64,000 nucleotides of DNA, taken from assembly GCA_016618085.1 (NCBI GenBank), contig JABLTG010000024.1:1-64000 (forward strand), in the 5' to 3' direction. Within the stretch, counting starts at the first letter, position 1. Every line of letters starts with the position of its first letter. Below the pieces are notes generated by a model. The model ran no database searches. It saw only the letters and a list, made by a program, of their open reading frames with translations, and was not told the DNA's origin. The DNA is from Neovahlkampfia damariscottae (Eukaryota; Heterolobosea; Selenaionea; Neovahlkampfiida; Neovahlkampfiidae). The position numbers were made by a program, and so were the translations under genes. Shown here piece by piece: positions 43,192 through 52,887 of the stretch.

Positions 43192-44293
43192 TCATTTTTC
43201 TGATTTCTTTATTTGTTCTTGATACCATGAACTTGCAATTTTAGAAACAGCTCCCAATGCTTGTTTTAAATTCAATCCACTTTCTTCAGCTTCTGCTTTT
43301 CCTTCTTTCTCAACATCAGCAACGATCCATTTCACAAATTTACCCGTATTTTTTTTATCTAAACCAATTTCACTGACACCCTGTTCCAATCTTGCATCAG
43401 TTGTCATCATTTTAGCAAAGTTTTCAATTCCTTGTGCTTTTTCAGGTTTGATTTGGGCAGATTTTTGATTTTTGACATTTCTATGTTTTTCACCTTTTGC
43501 TTTCCATACGAATGAAGTAAAAAGTTCTAACGTAATTAATCAATTGTTCTTGTCTTACCTTGAGATAATGTTTGATTTTCTGATGATAAACCAATAGGAT
43601 AGAGAACCAATCCTTCACCTGGACCTGAAATATTGAACAATTCTTTAACCCATGGATCTTCTTTATCAATTTTATCCACTTTTTCATTGATGAACTCTGC
43701 TTTTTGTTGTAAATCTTTCTCATCAAAAAACTTCAATTCAAAAATTTCCGTAAACCAATCAATAACATAAAAATTTGAAGGAATTTCAGGTAATAATTTT
43801 GAGATAATTGATGGTTCATAAATAATTTCATCATCTAAAAGTATTGAAAAAATTGCAAAAAGGTCATTCTTCAATTGTGTTAATGCAACTCCTTTTTGAA
43901 CTCTTGGTCCACAAAATTCACCAAAAATGACCATTTTTTTTGATTTTGATTTTTTATAAATGTCTAAAAAATAGTTTTGATGATTTTTCACCAATTTTCC
44001 AGATGGTGAGTCAAAATCTAAAAAACAATTTCTTGATTGAACTTTGACAACGCCATCTTGAATTAAAATACCAGCTTTTATTTTTAGATAAAAATGAGTT
44101 ATATATTACCATTTGAACCATGTAATTTTATTTTTCCACGATATTTTATACTTTCTTTTTCAAAGAGAAGGTTGTAAGGATAAAAATCTTTTTTCTTTTC
44201 TTCATCTGAATCTTCAATTAATGGTTTAACTTTTTCAATATTTTTAACGACGTTATGTAATTGTTCTATGCTTGGCCACTTTGTGAAACTCAT
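43192..44293 (-). CDS. RNA ligase of the T4 Rnl2 / RNA_ligase superfamily
   Basis: Three exons (44293-44110, 44074-43559, 43526-43192) encode 344 residues. N-terminal FTKWPSIEQLHNV is typical of the family. Nucleotidyltransferase motifs are intact: motif I KLHGSNAGI with the AMP-accepting Lys, motif III-like FGEFCGPRV, motif IV EGLVLYP, and motif V FVWKAKGEKH. A helical C-terminal domain of about 95 residues follows, as in T4 Rnl2 and trypanosome editing ligases. It should seal 3'-OH/5'-phosphate nicks in duplex RNA. There is no N-terminal OB domain of the Rnl5 type and no obvious targeting peptide. The CCAAT-type box is at about 44321. Role (repair, tRNA, organellar editing) cannot be told from context. 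Confidence 0.85.
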
Positions 44294-44420
44294 TGTTTTC
44301 TTTCCCAAAAACCAAAAATGATTGGTTGTCTATTAATACTAGATTTTTCAAATTTGAAATTGAACAAAAGCAATATTTATTTTTCAGAAATTTGGGAAAT
44401 AAAAATACTTCCAAGAAAAA

Positions 44421-46566
44421 ATGGTTTCAATTGACCAATTACATTTCATGCATTTTGGAACAACCGCTAGCAAAGCCAGGACCAGAAACTTCATTCATGT
44501 TACCGTGGATCAGCACATAACTGAAATGGATGGCAAAGTATTATTTTACTATGAAAATAGAGAAGAGTATTTTAAGCAAAACAAGCTTGAACAACTAATA
44601 AAAGGTAAAAAAACATTTTTTTGAAAAAAAATAAAATTCAGATTGGTTTAAAATGTCAGAAACTGAAAAACAAAATTATGAAGCAAGATCAAAAGAAACT
44701 AAAGAAGAAGATGTTCAAGTTAAAATTCCAGAGTTTTTGAAACAATTTTCTTGTGAATGTTATTCAGAAATAGAATTTCATCCAGATTCAAAAAGTAAAT
44801 GTTCCAAGTGTCAAAGACAATTCAATTTTGTTGATGTAAAAAATTTGGTCATGGCTTATGATTGGCTAGAAAATGCAAACTCAATTCCTTCAATATTTCA
44901 TGAAATAATAAATAGTGAAACATTTGAAGATTTTAATCAGTTTTCAAATGAATTTATTTTAGCTCCAATTTATAAAAAAGATGAAGAATCAAAAAAAGAA
45001 GAATATGATCAATTCAAATCATGTCTGTCAATCATTGCAAGAGAAATAAGTTTAAATCAGATCATTGATTCATTTTTTGATAAGGTTACTTCTTTCTATT
45101 TTTCTGTTCGAGAATATTTCCAAAAAGAAGCAATTTCACTTTTATATTTCACAAAGGAATATTTCAATTTTGGGGTTAGAACTGAAATGACTTCAAAATC
45201 ATTCAAACCAAGTTTTTCCAATGGGGACAATATTTATCATTTTCCTCTTGAAGAATCAACCGATGAAATTTTTGAATTTGGAAAATTAAACTCTCCAAAT
45301 GATGAAGAATCAACATTTAAGGTTAAAAGTCATATAGATGAAGATAACTTTGAATTTGACTATTCTGATGAAAAAGCACCATTTTCTAGATCAATTCTTA
45401 AACAAGATGTTTTAAATGATGATGATGATGAATTGTTTAAATCAAAGTCTCAAAATGATGAAGAATCAATATTTAAGGTTAAAAGTCCTATCAATGAAGA
45501 TAACTTTGAATTTGATTCTTCTGAAAAGGTACCATTTTCTACTATATCAAGGGGTCGTCTTAAACCTAAAGATTTTTTTACTGATGATAAATTGTTTGGA
45601 TCAAATGAATTTCCAACCAAAAAATCAGTCACACATGAATATTGTATAGGAAAAATTGATAAATTACCACAAATTACAGTTAATAAAATCAGAATTACAT
45701 ATCCATCTGATGAATTATTGATAAAAAAGATATTCAAAGATGGTTCATCTTTCACTGAAGAAAATGTTAAAATTCATTCACATGATTTTGATGTGACATC
45801 CAAAGATTCAAAAATTCTAGAAATAGTTTCTAAATACATGAAACCAAATGAATTTGACTCAAAACATTGTGGAGATAATGAAAAACCTTTTGAACTAAAA
45901 TTTTCAAAATTGAAATTATTGGAAAATGAAGAAATTATTGAATTCGGAAATGATGATGAATTTGGTTATTTATATATATTTTTACCTTCATTTAGTGGTG
46001 CTAATGATTTAAAAATTGTCAATTCTAATCAAAATATTGATTTTGATTTTTCATTACATGAAAATGATTCATTAGATTGTAAATGGATTGCTTTTGAAAA
46101 AAATTCAAAATTAAAATATAATGTTAAATCATTTGGAAATCAAATTGCATTGGTTTATATGATTAAAGTCAATCCAAATTGGAAAAAAGACAAAAAATTA
46201 CAATATCCAAATGAAATGAACTACAAGTCACCAATTCCTTCGTTATTGAATTTATTGGAATTTCATCATCAAACATTTCATATATTTTTGAATGATACTG
46301 ATTATGATGGTAGAAATTTGAATCCTGATGATTATTGGATTGTTTCAAAAATTTCAAATTGTGAAGATTGGATCTTTGAAATCAATCAAGTCAAATATGA
46401 TTTTCAGCAAAGTGAAATGATCTTAAATGATAAAATACTTGATGACAATCAAATGACAAATATCGATTTTGGAGAATACAAGACACATCTCTCAGTGATC
46501 ACCTTGAAACTAAAAACAAAATTAACAGTTGTCTATTTTAAAGATTTGAAATTTTCGTTTCAATAA
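44421..46566 (+). CDS. Large acidic protein of unknown function with an internal repeat
   Basis: Two exons (44421-44604, 44642-46566) encode 702 residues; an in-frame ATG at 44448, just after a CCAAT box at 44435-44439, is an alternative start. A helical N-terminal part (EREEYF..., then DWFKMSETEKQNYEARSKE) vaguely recalls an HMG-box end. A possible zinc-binding module follows (CECYSEIEF..KSKCSKCQRQF). Residues about 280-380 hold two copies of a Phe/Asp/Glu-rich repeat. The C-terminal 250 residues look like alternating strands and loops, rich in Asn and Asp. I cannot assign it to a family. Composition matches its neighbours. Confidence 0.6.
45298..45540 (+). repeat. Imperfect direct coding repeat inside the acidic protein
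   Basis: 45298-45387 (90 bp) and 45454-45540 (87 bp) are direct repeats, roughly nine in ten aligned bases identical by eye with one in-frame 3-bp gap. Both encode NDEES(T/I)FKVKS...EDNFEFD...PFS. The 66-bp spacer repeats part of the theme (DDDDELFKSKSQ). Confidence 0.75.
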
Positions 46567-46613
46567 ATTATTAATTATTTTCAATTTTTCTTTGTGAAAG
46601 TAGTAAGATTTAT

Positions 46614-47096
46614 TTATGATCTTATGACATCAAACTTCATGTCAACACATGATAGTACTCTTCCATCTCTATCTTGAGTTTTTGTTTTGACAACATATTC
46701 CCCACCTGGAGCTAAGCTTGGTATTGTATTTTTCAGAGCACCTCTCAAATCGCCTTGTTGAATTGGACATCCTCCTTCAATGGCTTCACAAATACTCATT
46801 CTTTGTACTTGTACTTGAATTCCAAATTTAAAGACTCTTGTTGTTATGATACCATTTGTAATTGGTGTTACATCACTATTTGAAAATTTGATATCGATTT
46901 TAAATGTTGAACCAGGACGAACAATATCTATGGTGTTAAAAAACAAATGAGTGGTACCTGGAAGCATGTCTATATGAGTTGCTTTAAATGGTACAGAAGC
47001 ATCTCCACAGTTTTTAAATTCAATTGGTTTGGTGATACATAATGTAACAAGTGTCAATAACGTTAACAAAATTTTTCCGATCATCAGGATGAGCAT
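46614..47096 (-). CDS. Secreted ML-domain lipid-binding protein (NPC2/MD-2-related)
   Basis: A single exon of 160 residues. A signal peptide (ILLTLLTLVTLCITKP) precedes an ML domain: FKNCGDASVPFKATHIDMLP, PGSTFKIDIKFSNSDVTPI, CEAIEGGCPIQQGD, GEYVVKTKTQDRDGRVLSCV. The cysteines match the disulfide pattern of ML proteins such as NPC2 and fungal PG/PI transfer proteins. Predicted lysosomal or secreted carrier of sterol or phospholipid. An ATTGG box touches the start region (47099-47103, two bases from the ATG at 47096; a second ATG lies 15 nt in). An NPC1-NTD-like gene is 4.7 kb away. The gap to 47256 holds only AT-rich sequence. Confidence 0.88.
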   Translation of the reverse strand: MLILMIGKILLTLLTLVTLCITKPIEFKNCGDASVPFKATHIDMLPGTTHLFFNTIDIVRPGSTFKIDIKFSNSDVTPITNGIITTRVFKFGIQVQVQRMSICEAIEGGCPIQQGDLRGALKNTIPSLAPGGEYVVKTKTQDRDGRVLSCVDMKFDVIRS

Positions 47097-47255
47097 CTAT
47101 TGGACAATTGATGTTTTAATCTCCAAAAGGAGAATAGGAAAATTAAATTAACAAGAAACATTTTGGAGTGGATCCATATTCCATCTTTAATGTAATTCTC
47201 CGCTTTTCAAAATACAGTTTGGTTAAAAAAAAAAAATACTATTTCATCAAAATAA

Positions 47256-48075
47256 TCATTTTGAAGTTTTGAAAACTGAATCTAACACACCAATTGAATA
47301 ATTCACCTTAATATTTTTATGATGAAGATAATGCGGTCTTGGATCAGGTAAATAAAAAAAATCATAACCTGAATGAACAACAACAGTATTAAAAATGCCA
47401 AGATTAGCCTATTACAAAGTTACTCAATAAAGAATTACAAATCCCAAATAAGCCATTGGAGATAAACCGAATGGCATCAAAATTATAACAAATCCAAGTT
47501 GCTCAAATGCAACTTCAAAAAAAAAATCAATCATTTCCATATAATGACCTAATCGAAAAATGAAAATTGAATGTAAGTGTACCTGTCAAACCGATAGTAG
47601 CATATGTATTATGATGTTCAAAATGAGTAAATCTCAGCCATGAAACACTATGCATTGCTCTATGTCCAAAATAAAAAATTATATCAAATAAAGCGTATTC
47701 AAGTCCATTCCATATCAATGTTGCAATAATTGATTCATTGAAATTGGTTTGAAGAGTTCTTGGAATCAAGAGGTTACATAACAAAAACAAAACAACATGA
47801 TTTCGGAGAACATTGAAAACTATCTTTAAAGTTGAAGCTTTGGTTGAATGAATTTCAGGTAGTTTATATTTTTCTTTTGATTCTTTAGAAATACCTCCAT
47901 TATCCATCCACCAATATACAAAACCACTTCCAAAATAAATTATTTCAAAACAAATAGGAAACATAATTGTGAGTAGTGTTGCATCATTCATTTTTGTTAT
48001 ATTTCTTATGTATAGATATGAATAGTGAGACAAAAGAATGAAAAAAAAATAAGTGGAGTATCGGTTTGGCTTCAT
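47256..48075 (-). CDS. Fatty-acid hydroxylase superfamily (sterol desaturase-like), gene 2
   Basis: Three exons (48075-47583, 47548-47439, 47408-47256) encode 251 residues. Histidine boxes: HRAMH (HX3H), HFEHH (HX2HH) and HYLHHKNIKVNYS (HX2HH). The last is typical of the C-5/C-25 hydroxylase branch in fungi and plants. Four membrane helices are visible. It is not a close paralogue of gene 1. Start 48075 follows an ATTGG-type box at about 48095; an upstream non-ATG extension was rejected. The product is probably an ER oxidase acting on a sterol or long-chain lipid. Confidence 0.82.
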
Positions 48076-48227
48076 ACAAAAAAAAGTAGTTGTCCAATCA
48101 AATGAATATGGAACATTCCAGTTTGCAAAATTTATCAAAAATCAATTTAAATTCTTATTCATTTACTTTGTCAGATCTTCATTGTTGGCAGGTAAAAGAA
48201 TTGTAATTCCGAACATCAAAAAAGACT

Positions 48228-48613
48228 TCAGTATAAACATATAGTGACACCTAAAATTACAAAAACTAAACCGAAATAAACTCCTTTGAAATAATTTAAT
48301 TTTTCTTTTTTGTACTTTTTGCATCTTTTCGTTTTTCTTTCAACCATAAAATAGAAGTGATTTCAGTGAAAATGAAAGTTAAAGAATTGACAACTGGAAC
48401 AGCTATTATTATCTCAATTTTTGATAAAACAATAAAAAATAAAATTGAACCTGATAAATTGATTAATTGTGGAATTAAAAAATAAATATTTGAAAAAATT
48501 TGAAATAATTTAAAACCTTCTTTCTTTTCTTTAATTTGAGAATTCTGTTTGATTATTGGGTTGGTTATGCCCCAAATTAAACTAGTTAATAATAATAAAA
48601 TGTATTGATGCAT
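48228..48613 (-). CDS. TMEM234-like four-span membrane protein
   Basis: Two exons (48613-48316, 48283-48228) encode 117 residues. It matches TMEM234 (drug/metabolite transporter-like superfamily): SLIWGITNPIIKQ near the start, LIPQLINLSGSILFFIVLS, IIAVPVVNSLTFIFTEITS, and the last helix RVYFGLVFVILGVTICLY, which is read only if the 32-nt intron is removed. Function unknown across eukaryotes. The CCAAT-type box is at about 48640. The 275-bp gap to the next gene at 48889 holds two promoters and nothing else I can support. Confidence 0.82.
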
Positions 48614-48888
48614 CAATTGTGAAGGAATATGTTTAGTGATTTGATTGGTCAGGAAAATTTGTAGTTTGAATCAAATTCGTCTATTTCAATAAGTCACTGA
48701 TTTCAACTATATTTAATGTCACAAGTACAATGAGTTCTAGCATACATTTCAAACAATTCTGTTCTTCAAACAAATACAATAAACTTTTGAGAATTCAAGA
48801 CATTTTCAAATTTCAATCAATTTTTAGAATTGAAATTTCGAAATGAGAAATAAAAGTAAATTTTATTGGATTAATAATTAAACTCATC

Positions 48889-49380
48889 ATGAAGTGCAAA
48901 CATTGTACAGCATACGAAAGTGAATTTCACTGTAAACAGTGTCAACAAGATTTTTGTTCAAATTGTTTTGATCAAATACATTCAGGATTGATTTTTCAAA
49001 AACATGAAAAAGAGGGTCTCCAACTACACCAAATTTCTCAACTTGAAAAAAGAATCCAAGAACTTACATTGATTGTGAACAAACTCATGAAAGTTGAAAC
49101 TACTTTTGACCTAATTCAAGTTTGTGTTCATGGATACAACTCCAAGGATGTCACAATCATTGATATGTCCAAATGGCTTCCAAAAGATACTACTGATGTT
49201 CGAATTAATTACTTCTTAAGATGTGGTCATGAAGGAAAATCAAGAAGTTTCAAAACTACAATTTGGACAAATATTGATGGAAAGAAGTACCAATATCAAA
49301 AGATGGGAGCAATATATCCACAAAACGCCATTTCATTTGATACATCAGATGTGGTTTCCTATAAATTCCAAAGATTTTAA
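48889..49380 (+). CDS. B-box-type zinc-binding protein, probably frameshifted near its end
   Basis: A 163-residue frame. Residues 1-42 form a B-box-like zinc module (CKHC, CKQCQQDFCSNC, HSGLIFQKHEK), followed by a short coiled coil (ISQLEKRIQELTLIVNKLM) and a predicted beta domain (DLIQVCVHGYN, RINYFLRCGHEGKSRSFKTT). The frame stops at 49380, but the +1 frame continues from about 49365 to 49474 with a plausible further strand pair (NLYVQANDIQDV, HNVVLSISGYK). No intron with correct phase joins them. Either the sequence has a one-base discrepancy here or the gene is mildly damaged. An ATTGG at 48869-48873 lies 15 nt before the ATG. TRIM-like scaffold or ligase is possible; there is no RING. 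Confidence 0.55.
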   Translation: MKCKHCTAYESEFHCKQCQQDFCSNCFDQIHSGLIFQKHEKEGLQLHQISQLEKRIQELTLIVNKLMKVETTFDLIQVCVHGYNSKDVTIIDMSKWLPKDTTDVRINYFLRCGHEGKSRSFKTTIWTNIDGKKYQYQKMGAIYPQNAISFDTSDVVSYKFQRF

Positions 49381-49478
49381 TCTTTATGTTCAAGCTAATG
49401 ATATTCAAGACGTGAACTGTCATAATGTTGTTTTGTCAATCTCTGGTTATAAAACACCTTGTAAACAAAAATAATAAA

Positions 49479-50864
49479 TCATTTTGTCCATTTTTTCTTA
49501 TTCTTTTTTCCTTGTTTAATTGTTTTGAAGTCTTCAATTTCTTCATTTTTACGTTTTTTGGTAGGTTGTTTTATTTTTTTCGACAAATCAATAAAACATG
49601 AAAAACATGAAAAATCAGATAAACTGAGAAACCAAGGGAAGACATTATTTTCACAATCAAAAATTACTTGACTCATCACATTGTAAAAGTGTCTTAAATT
49701 CTCACAATCATTGTATCTTACACCTAAAACATATTTTTCAACAGGCGGTATGTAATTCTGGTCAAAAAGCTCTTGATCACTGTAAAAGTACTTTAAGGAT
49801 ATTTCATACCCAAAAACTTCAATTGGACAATCAAAGACCTCTTCAAAATCAACACATTGAATCAAAATGATACTTTCTAACTTAATTGAGTATCGTTTAA
49901 GTGTTGGATGGAAATCTTTTTGGTAATTCAATTGTTCCAAATACATAAAATAATCCCTCTGAAATTGACCATTGTTCTCTTCATCAAATATTTGATTTGA
50001 TATTCACGTGATGGATTTTGACGAAATTTACATCCTAAGAAACAGAGATTCTTCACACCAACATTGAACAATTCCACTACCTCATCTTTTATTAGAATTT
50101 TATTTGAAATGATGATTGTCTCGATAGTGGCATTGGGTCTTTGCTTCGATTTAATATTCTTTCAAATGTTCTGTATATTTAATAAACAAGGTGTGAATGA
50201 GCCATGAACATCAACAAATATGATTGTGGTGAATTTTGATCTGGATATCAGTTTGATTATTGAATCTGAATCAAGTTCATTTCTTAGTTGAATAATCATT
50301 GTTTTGATATTTTTGAAACTATCAAACAATTTTATTGGCATCAAACTATTTCCAATGGTCCAGTATTTGTTCACCATCTTCAAAAATTCTTTTGAAGTTT
50401 CTCTTAAATTTTTGAAATTGTCAGATGTTTGAGGGATGTAATCAAATAGAATCTCTAATAAACTTGCAAAGGTCCATTGAATTCTCCTTTTTTAATGAGA
50501 AAAATACTTTCATTTTTGAAACAGAATTTTTGAGTTTTGTTTTAATTGACTTTGTGGCATTGTGTTCATTTTCTTCATCAAATTTATATTTTTCTAAAAT
50601 ATTGCGATACTTTATTGATCTTTCTTTTGCCGAAGAATCATATATTGATGTCAATTCTGTATATTCAATGTATTCTTTTTCCAGTAAATTCAAATATTCA
50701 TTCACTTCTTTGATATTCAAATTTCCATGTTTTTTGAAAGATTTTTCGATTAAAACTTCGTAGTCTTCGATTTTTTTGATTTTCTTTTTTGTTTTTTTTT
50801 TGAATTTTTCTTCTGCTTTTTTCATTTTTTCAAGTTGTTCTTTTAACTCCTGAATTTCTTCCAT
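49479..50864 (-). CDS. F-box-like protein with N-terminal coiled coil
   Basis: Four exons reconstructed (50864-50551, 50486-50216, 50158-50008, 49978-49479) give 411 residues with consistent phases. An N-terminal Lys/Glu coiled coil (EELKEQLEKMKKAEEKF-like) leads into an F-box-like segment (WTFASLLEILFDYIPQTSD, NLRETSKEFLKMVNKYW), then irregular leucine-rich-repeat-type strands (NIKTMIIQLRNEL, VVELFNVGVKNLCFLGC, SIKLESIILIQCVDFEEV) and a Lys-rich, nuclear-localisation-like tail (KKRKNEEIEDFKTIKQGKK). The first donor (50550) is GTCAAT, which is unusual, so the join between exons 1 and 2 is the weak point; unspliced, the coiled-coil part would end at 50442. The CCAAT box is at about 50986, behind a poly-A run (50966-50983). 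Likely an SCF substrate receptor. Confidence 0.55.
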
Positions 50865-51008
50865 TCGTAAATTATGATCTGAATAATATTTTTCTTGTTT
50901 ACTTTGCAATGTCTGATAAGTTACCCTTCTTTGTTTTTGAAATTGATAAATGTGCAATGTGTTGAAAAAAAAAAAAAAAAAATGATTGGAGAAAATTTAT
51001 CATAAAAA

Positions 51009-51530
51009 TTAATCAAAGAAATCTGTTTGACGTTTAAAAAAATCATCATCAAAATTTCCTGCATACCCATTTTCTCTATGTAAATTATTTCTCCAATCAT
51101 TTCCGTATCTATTTGCAACCCAATCTGGTTGTTTTCTTGTAAATCCACGGTTTTTATTAATTGATTCAAAATCATCATTGTGAAATTTTCCATTTTGATA
51201 ATATCCATCATCTCCTTTGTAATATTTTCCATTATCAAAATATTGACCTTCTTCTTTCTTATCTGTTTGTTTGATTTGTTTTCCATCATCAACAATTTCT
51301 TGTTTATTATTTTTTACTCCATCTTTTCCAGATGATGATGAACTTTCATTTGTTTCAATGGTTGTTCCTCCTTTAGTTGTTTTTGAAGTTGATTTTGTTG
51401 TGGATGAAGTTGAAGTTGATGATTTTCCACCTGTTCCATCTTCAGTATTTGAAGATGATGAACTTTCAGTTGTTTGAGCCAATGCAACAATGACACAAAA
51501 TAATAAAATTGTTAATATTTTTGTTTTCAT
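51009..51530 (-). CDS. Secreted Ser/Thr-rich low-complexity protein
   Basis: A single exon of 173 residues. A good signal peptide (KTKILTILLFCVIVALAQ) is followed by a Ser/Thr/Gly/Lys-rich region (about 20-70), probably O-glycosylated, then a polar Gly/Asn/Asp/Tyr-rich region (YFDNGKYYKGDDGYYQNGKF). No cysteines or known domain. It may be a coat, matrix or glue protein. Unlike its neighbours it has no CCAAT box close to the ATG; a TATA-like TATATATTTG lies about 45 nt upstream on its strand. Confidence 0.7.
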   Translation of the reverse strand: MKTKILTILLFCVIVALAQTTESSSSSNTEDGTGGKSSTSTSSTTKSTSKTTKGGTTIETNESSSSSGKDGVKNNKQEIVDDGKQIKQTDKKEEGQYFDNGKYYKGDDGYYQNGKFHNDDFESINKNRGFTRKQPDWVANRYGNDWRNNLHRENGYAGNFDDDFFKRQTDFFD

Positions 51531-51800
51531 GAATTTGACAATAAATGAAAGCTAAAATTCAATTTCAAATATATAGAATTCAAAAACACTTAATTTGGTG
51601 AAGTTTGAGTTCACCTAATAAAGTGATTGATCACATGGTGCTAGAAAAATGAGAAAGTGTTTCCATTGGAGCATTCTTGGGATTTGTAGGAAAAATACAA
51701 ATCAATTCTTTTTTTAATTATTTATATTTTCCGGAATTTAAAATTTACCCGATTTCTATTTGGATATTTGACCAATCATTTCGTTCAAATTTTTAAAACA
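51531..51800. promoter_or_regulatory. Divergent intergenic region, one CCAAT-type and one TATA-type promoter
   Basis: The 270-bp gap lies between the secreted Ser/Thr-rich gene (minus) and the NPC1-NTD gene (plus). The plus gene has CCAAT at 51771-51775, 26 nt before its ATG. The minus gene has a TATA-like stretch near 51570-51580, with only a distant ATTGG at 51666. No ORF or RNA gene is visible. Confidence 0.35.
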
Positions 51801-52760
51801 ATGAAGGCAACATTAGGCTTAATCGTTTTATTTTGTTTCATCGTGTATATTAAAAGTGAATGCGTTCACGTTTCAGATGATATTAAACGCAATGGCAGAG
51901 AATTAACACGTCCTTGGAAAACACCTATACGAGTAAGAAAAAAAAAAAAAACTGAACCTAATGAACAAAGCTTCCAGATGACCAACACCGAAGATTAGTT
52001 GATCTTTGTGGATTTGATTTTGAATCCAAAGTTTGTTGCAATACAACTCAAATTGATAAATTAGAAAGTAATTTTGGTAGAATAGCTATTGTTATGTTTC
52101 GATGTCCTGCTTGTGTTTGGGCAATTAAAAGAATGTTTTGTGATTCAACATGTTCTGTTGACCAAAGTGATTATGTAAAAATCAGTGGTTTTCTTGATAA
52201 ACCTGAAGAAAAAGAATTTGTTAAAAATTTTACATTAACTATTGGAGAAGAGGGAAGAAGAAGAATTTGGGAAGATTCTTGTATTGATAATATTGTTGGT
52301 GCAACTTCACTTCGAAATCAATACGCAACTGCAAAAGATTTCTTTATCGGAGTTTTTTTAATGGAAAGAAGTGAACCACAAATTATATTTGATCTACCGG
52401 ACAAAGAAGAAGGTTATGTAGGACCAAGATTTATGTGTCAAGTAAATAAAAAAAAAATTAATTTCTTCTTCAAAAAAAAAGGAAACTTGTAGATGTTCGA
52501 CATGTGGAGCTGCTTGTGGTAATGTAACACAACTTTCACCAAATTTTGATTGTGAAATTTATGGTATTAAATGTCCTTACATGGCTGGTGGAGCTATTAT
52601 TATTGTTTTTGTTTCATTCATTGTTGCTGTTGCTTTTATTGTTGTTCAAACAACAGTTCTCACTGTTAAAACAAAATTAGAAAAAAATATTAATAATACA
52701 GAAGATAAATTAGAAATTTTAGGTGAAGAAGAAGAAGAGGCTGATTTGATTCAAAAATAA
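51801..52760 (+). CDS. NPC1 N-terminal-domain-like protein with a single membrane anchor
   Basis: Three exons (51801-51932, 51971-52441, 52482-52760) encode 293 residues. After a signal peptide (GLIVLFCFIVYIKS) comes a cysteine-rich domain with the NPC1 NTD pattern: VCCNTTQIDKLESNF, VMFRCPACVWAIKRMFCDSTC, VDQSDYVKISGF, and CRCSTCGAACGN before the membrane. One transmembrane helix (GGAIIIVFVSFIVAVAFIVV) and a short acidic cytosolic tail follow. NPC1 itself continues with 12 more helices including a sterol-sensing domain; here the protein ends. It should present a sterol-binding NTD in the endosome or at the surface. An ML-domain gene lies 4.7 kb away. Confidence 0.82.
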
Positions 52761-52887
52761 AAAATTCCGCTTTTTCCATTAACCAATAAAAATGATTTGT
52801 TTTATCATCCAATCATAACCAAACCCAACTCCAAATTTTTCTTCGCAACTTGAAGATCTTCAAACTGTAAATTATTGTACAAAACAA

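Noticed and set aside
48101-48205. Plus-strand ATG behind a CCAAT box upstream of hydroxylase gene 2
   Set aside because: The frame closes after about 34 codons with no domain; the box serves the minus-strand gene.
49285-49300. A 16-nt GT-AG intron that would restore frame in the B-box gene
   Set aside because: Far shorter than any other intron in the window, and it would replace a well-formed coding segment.
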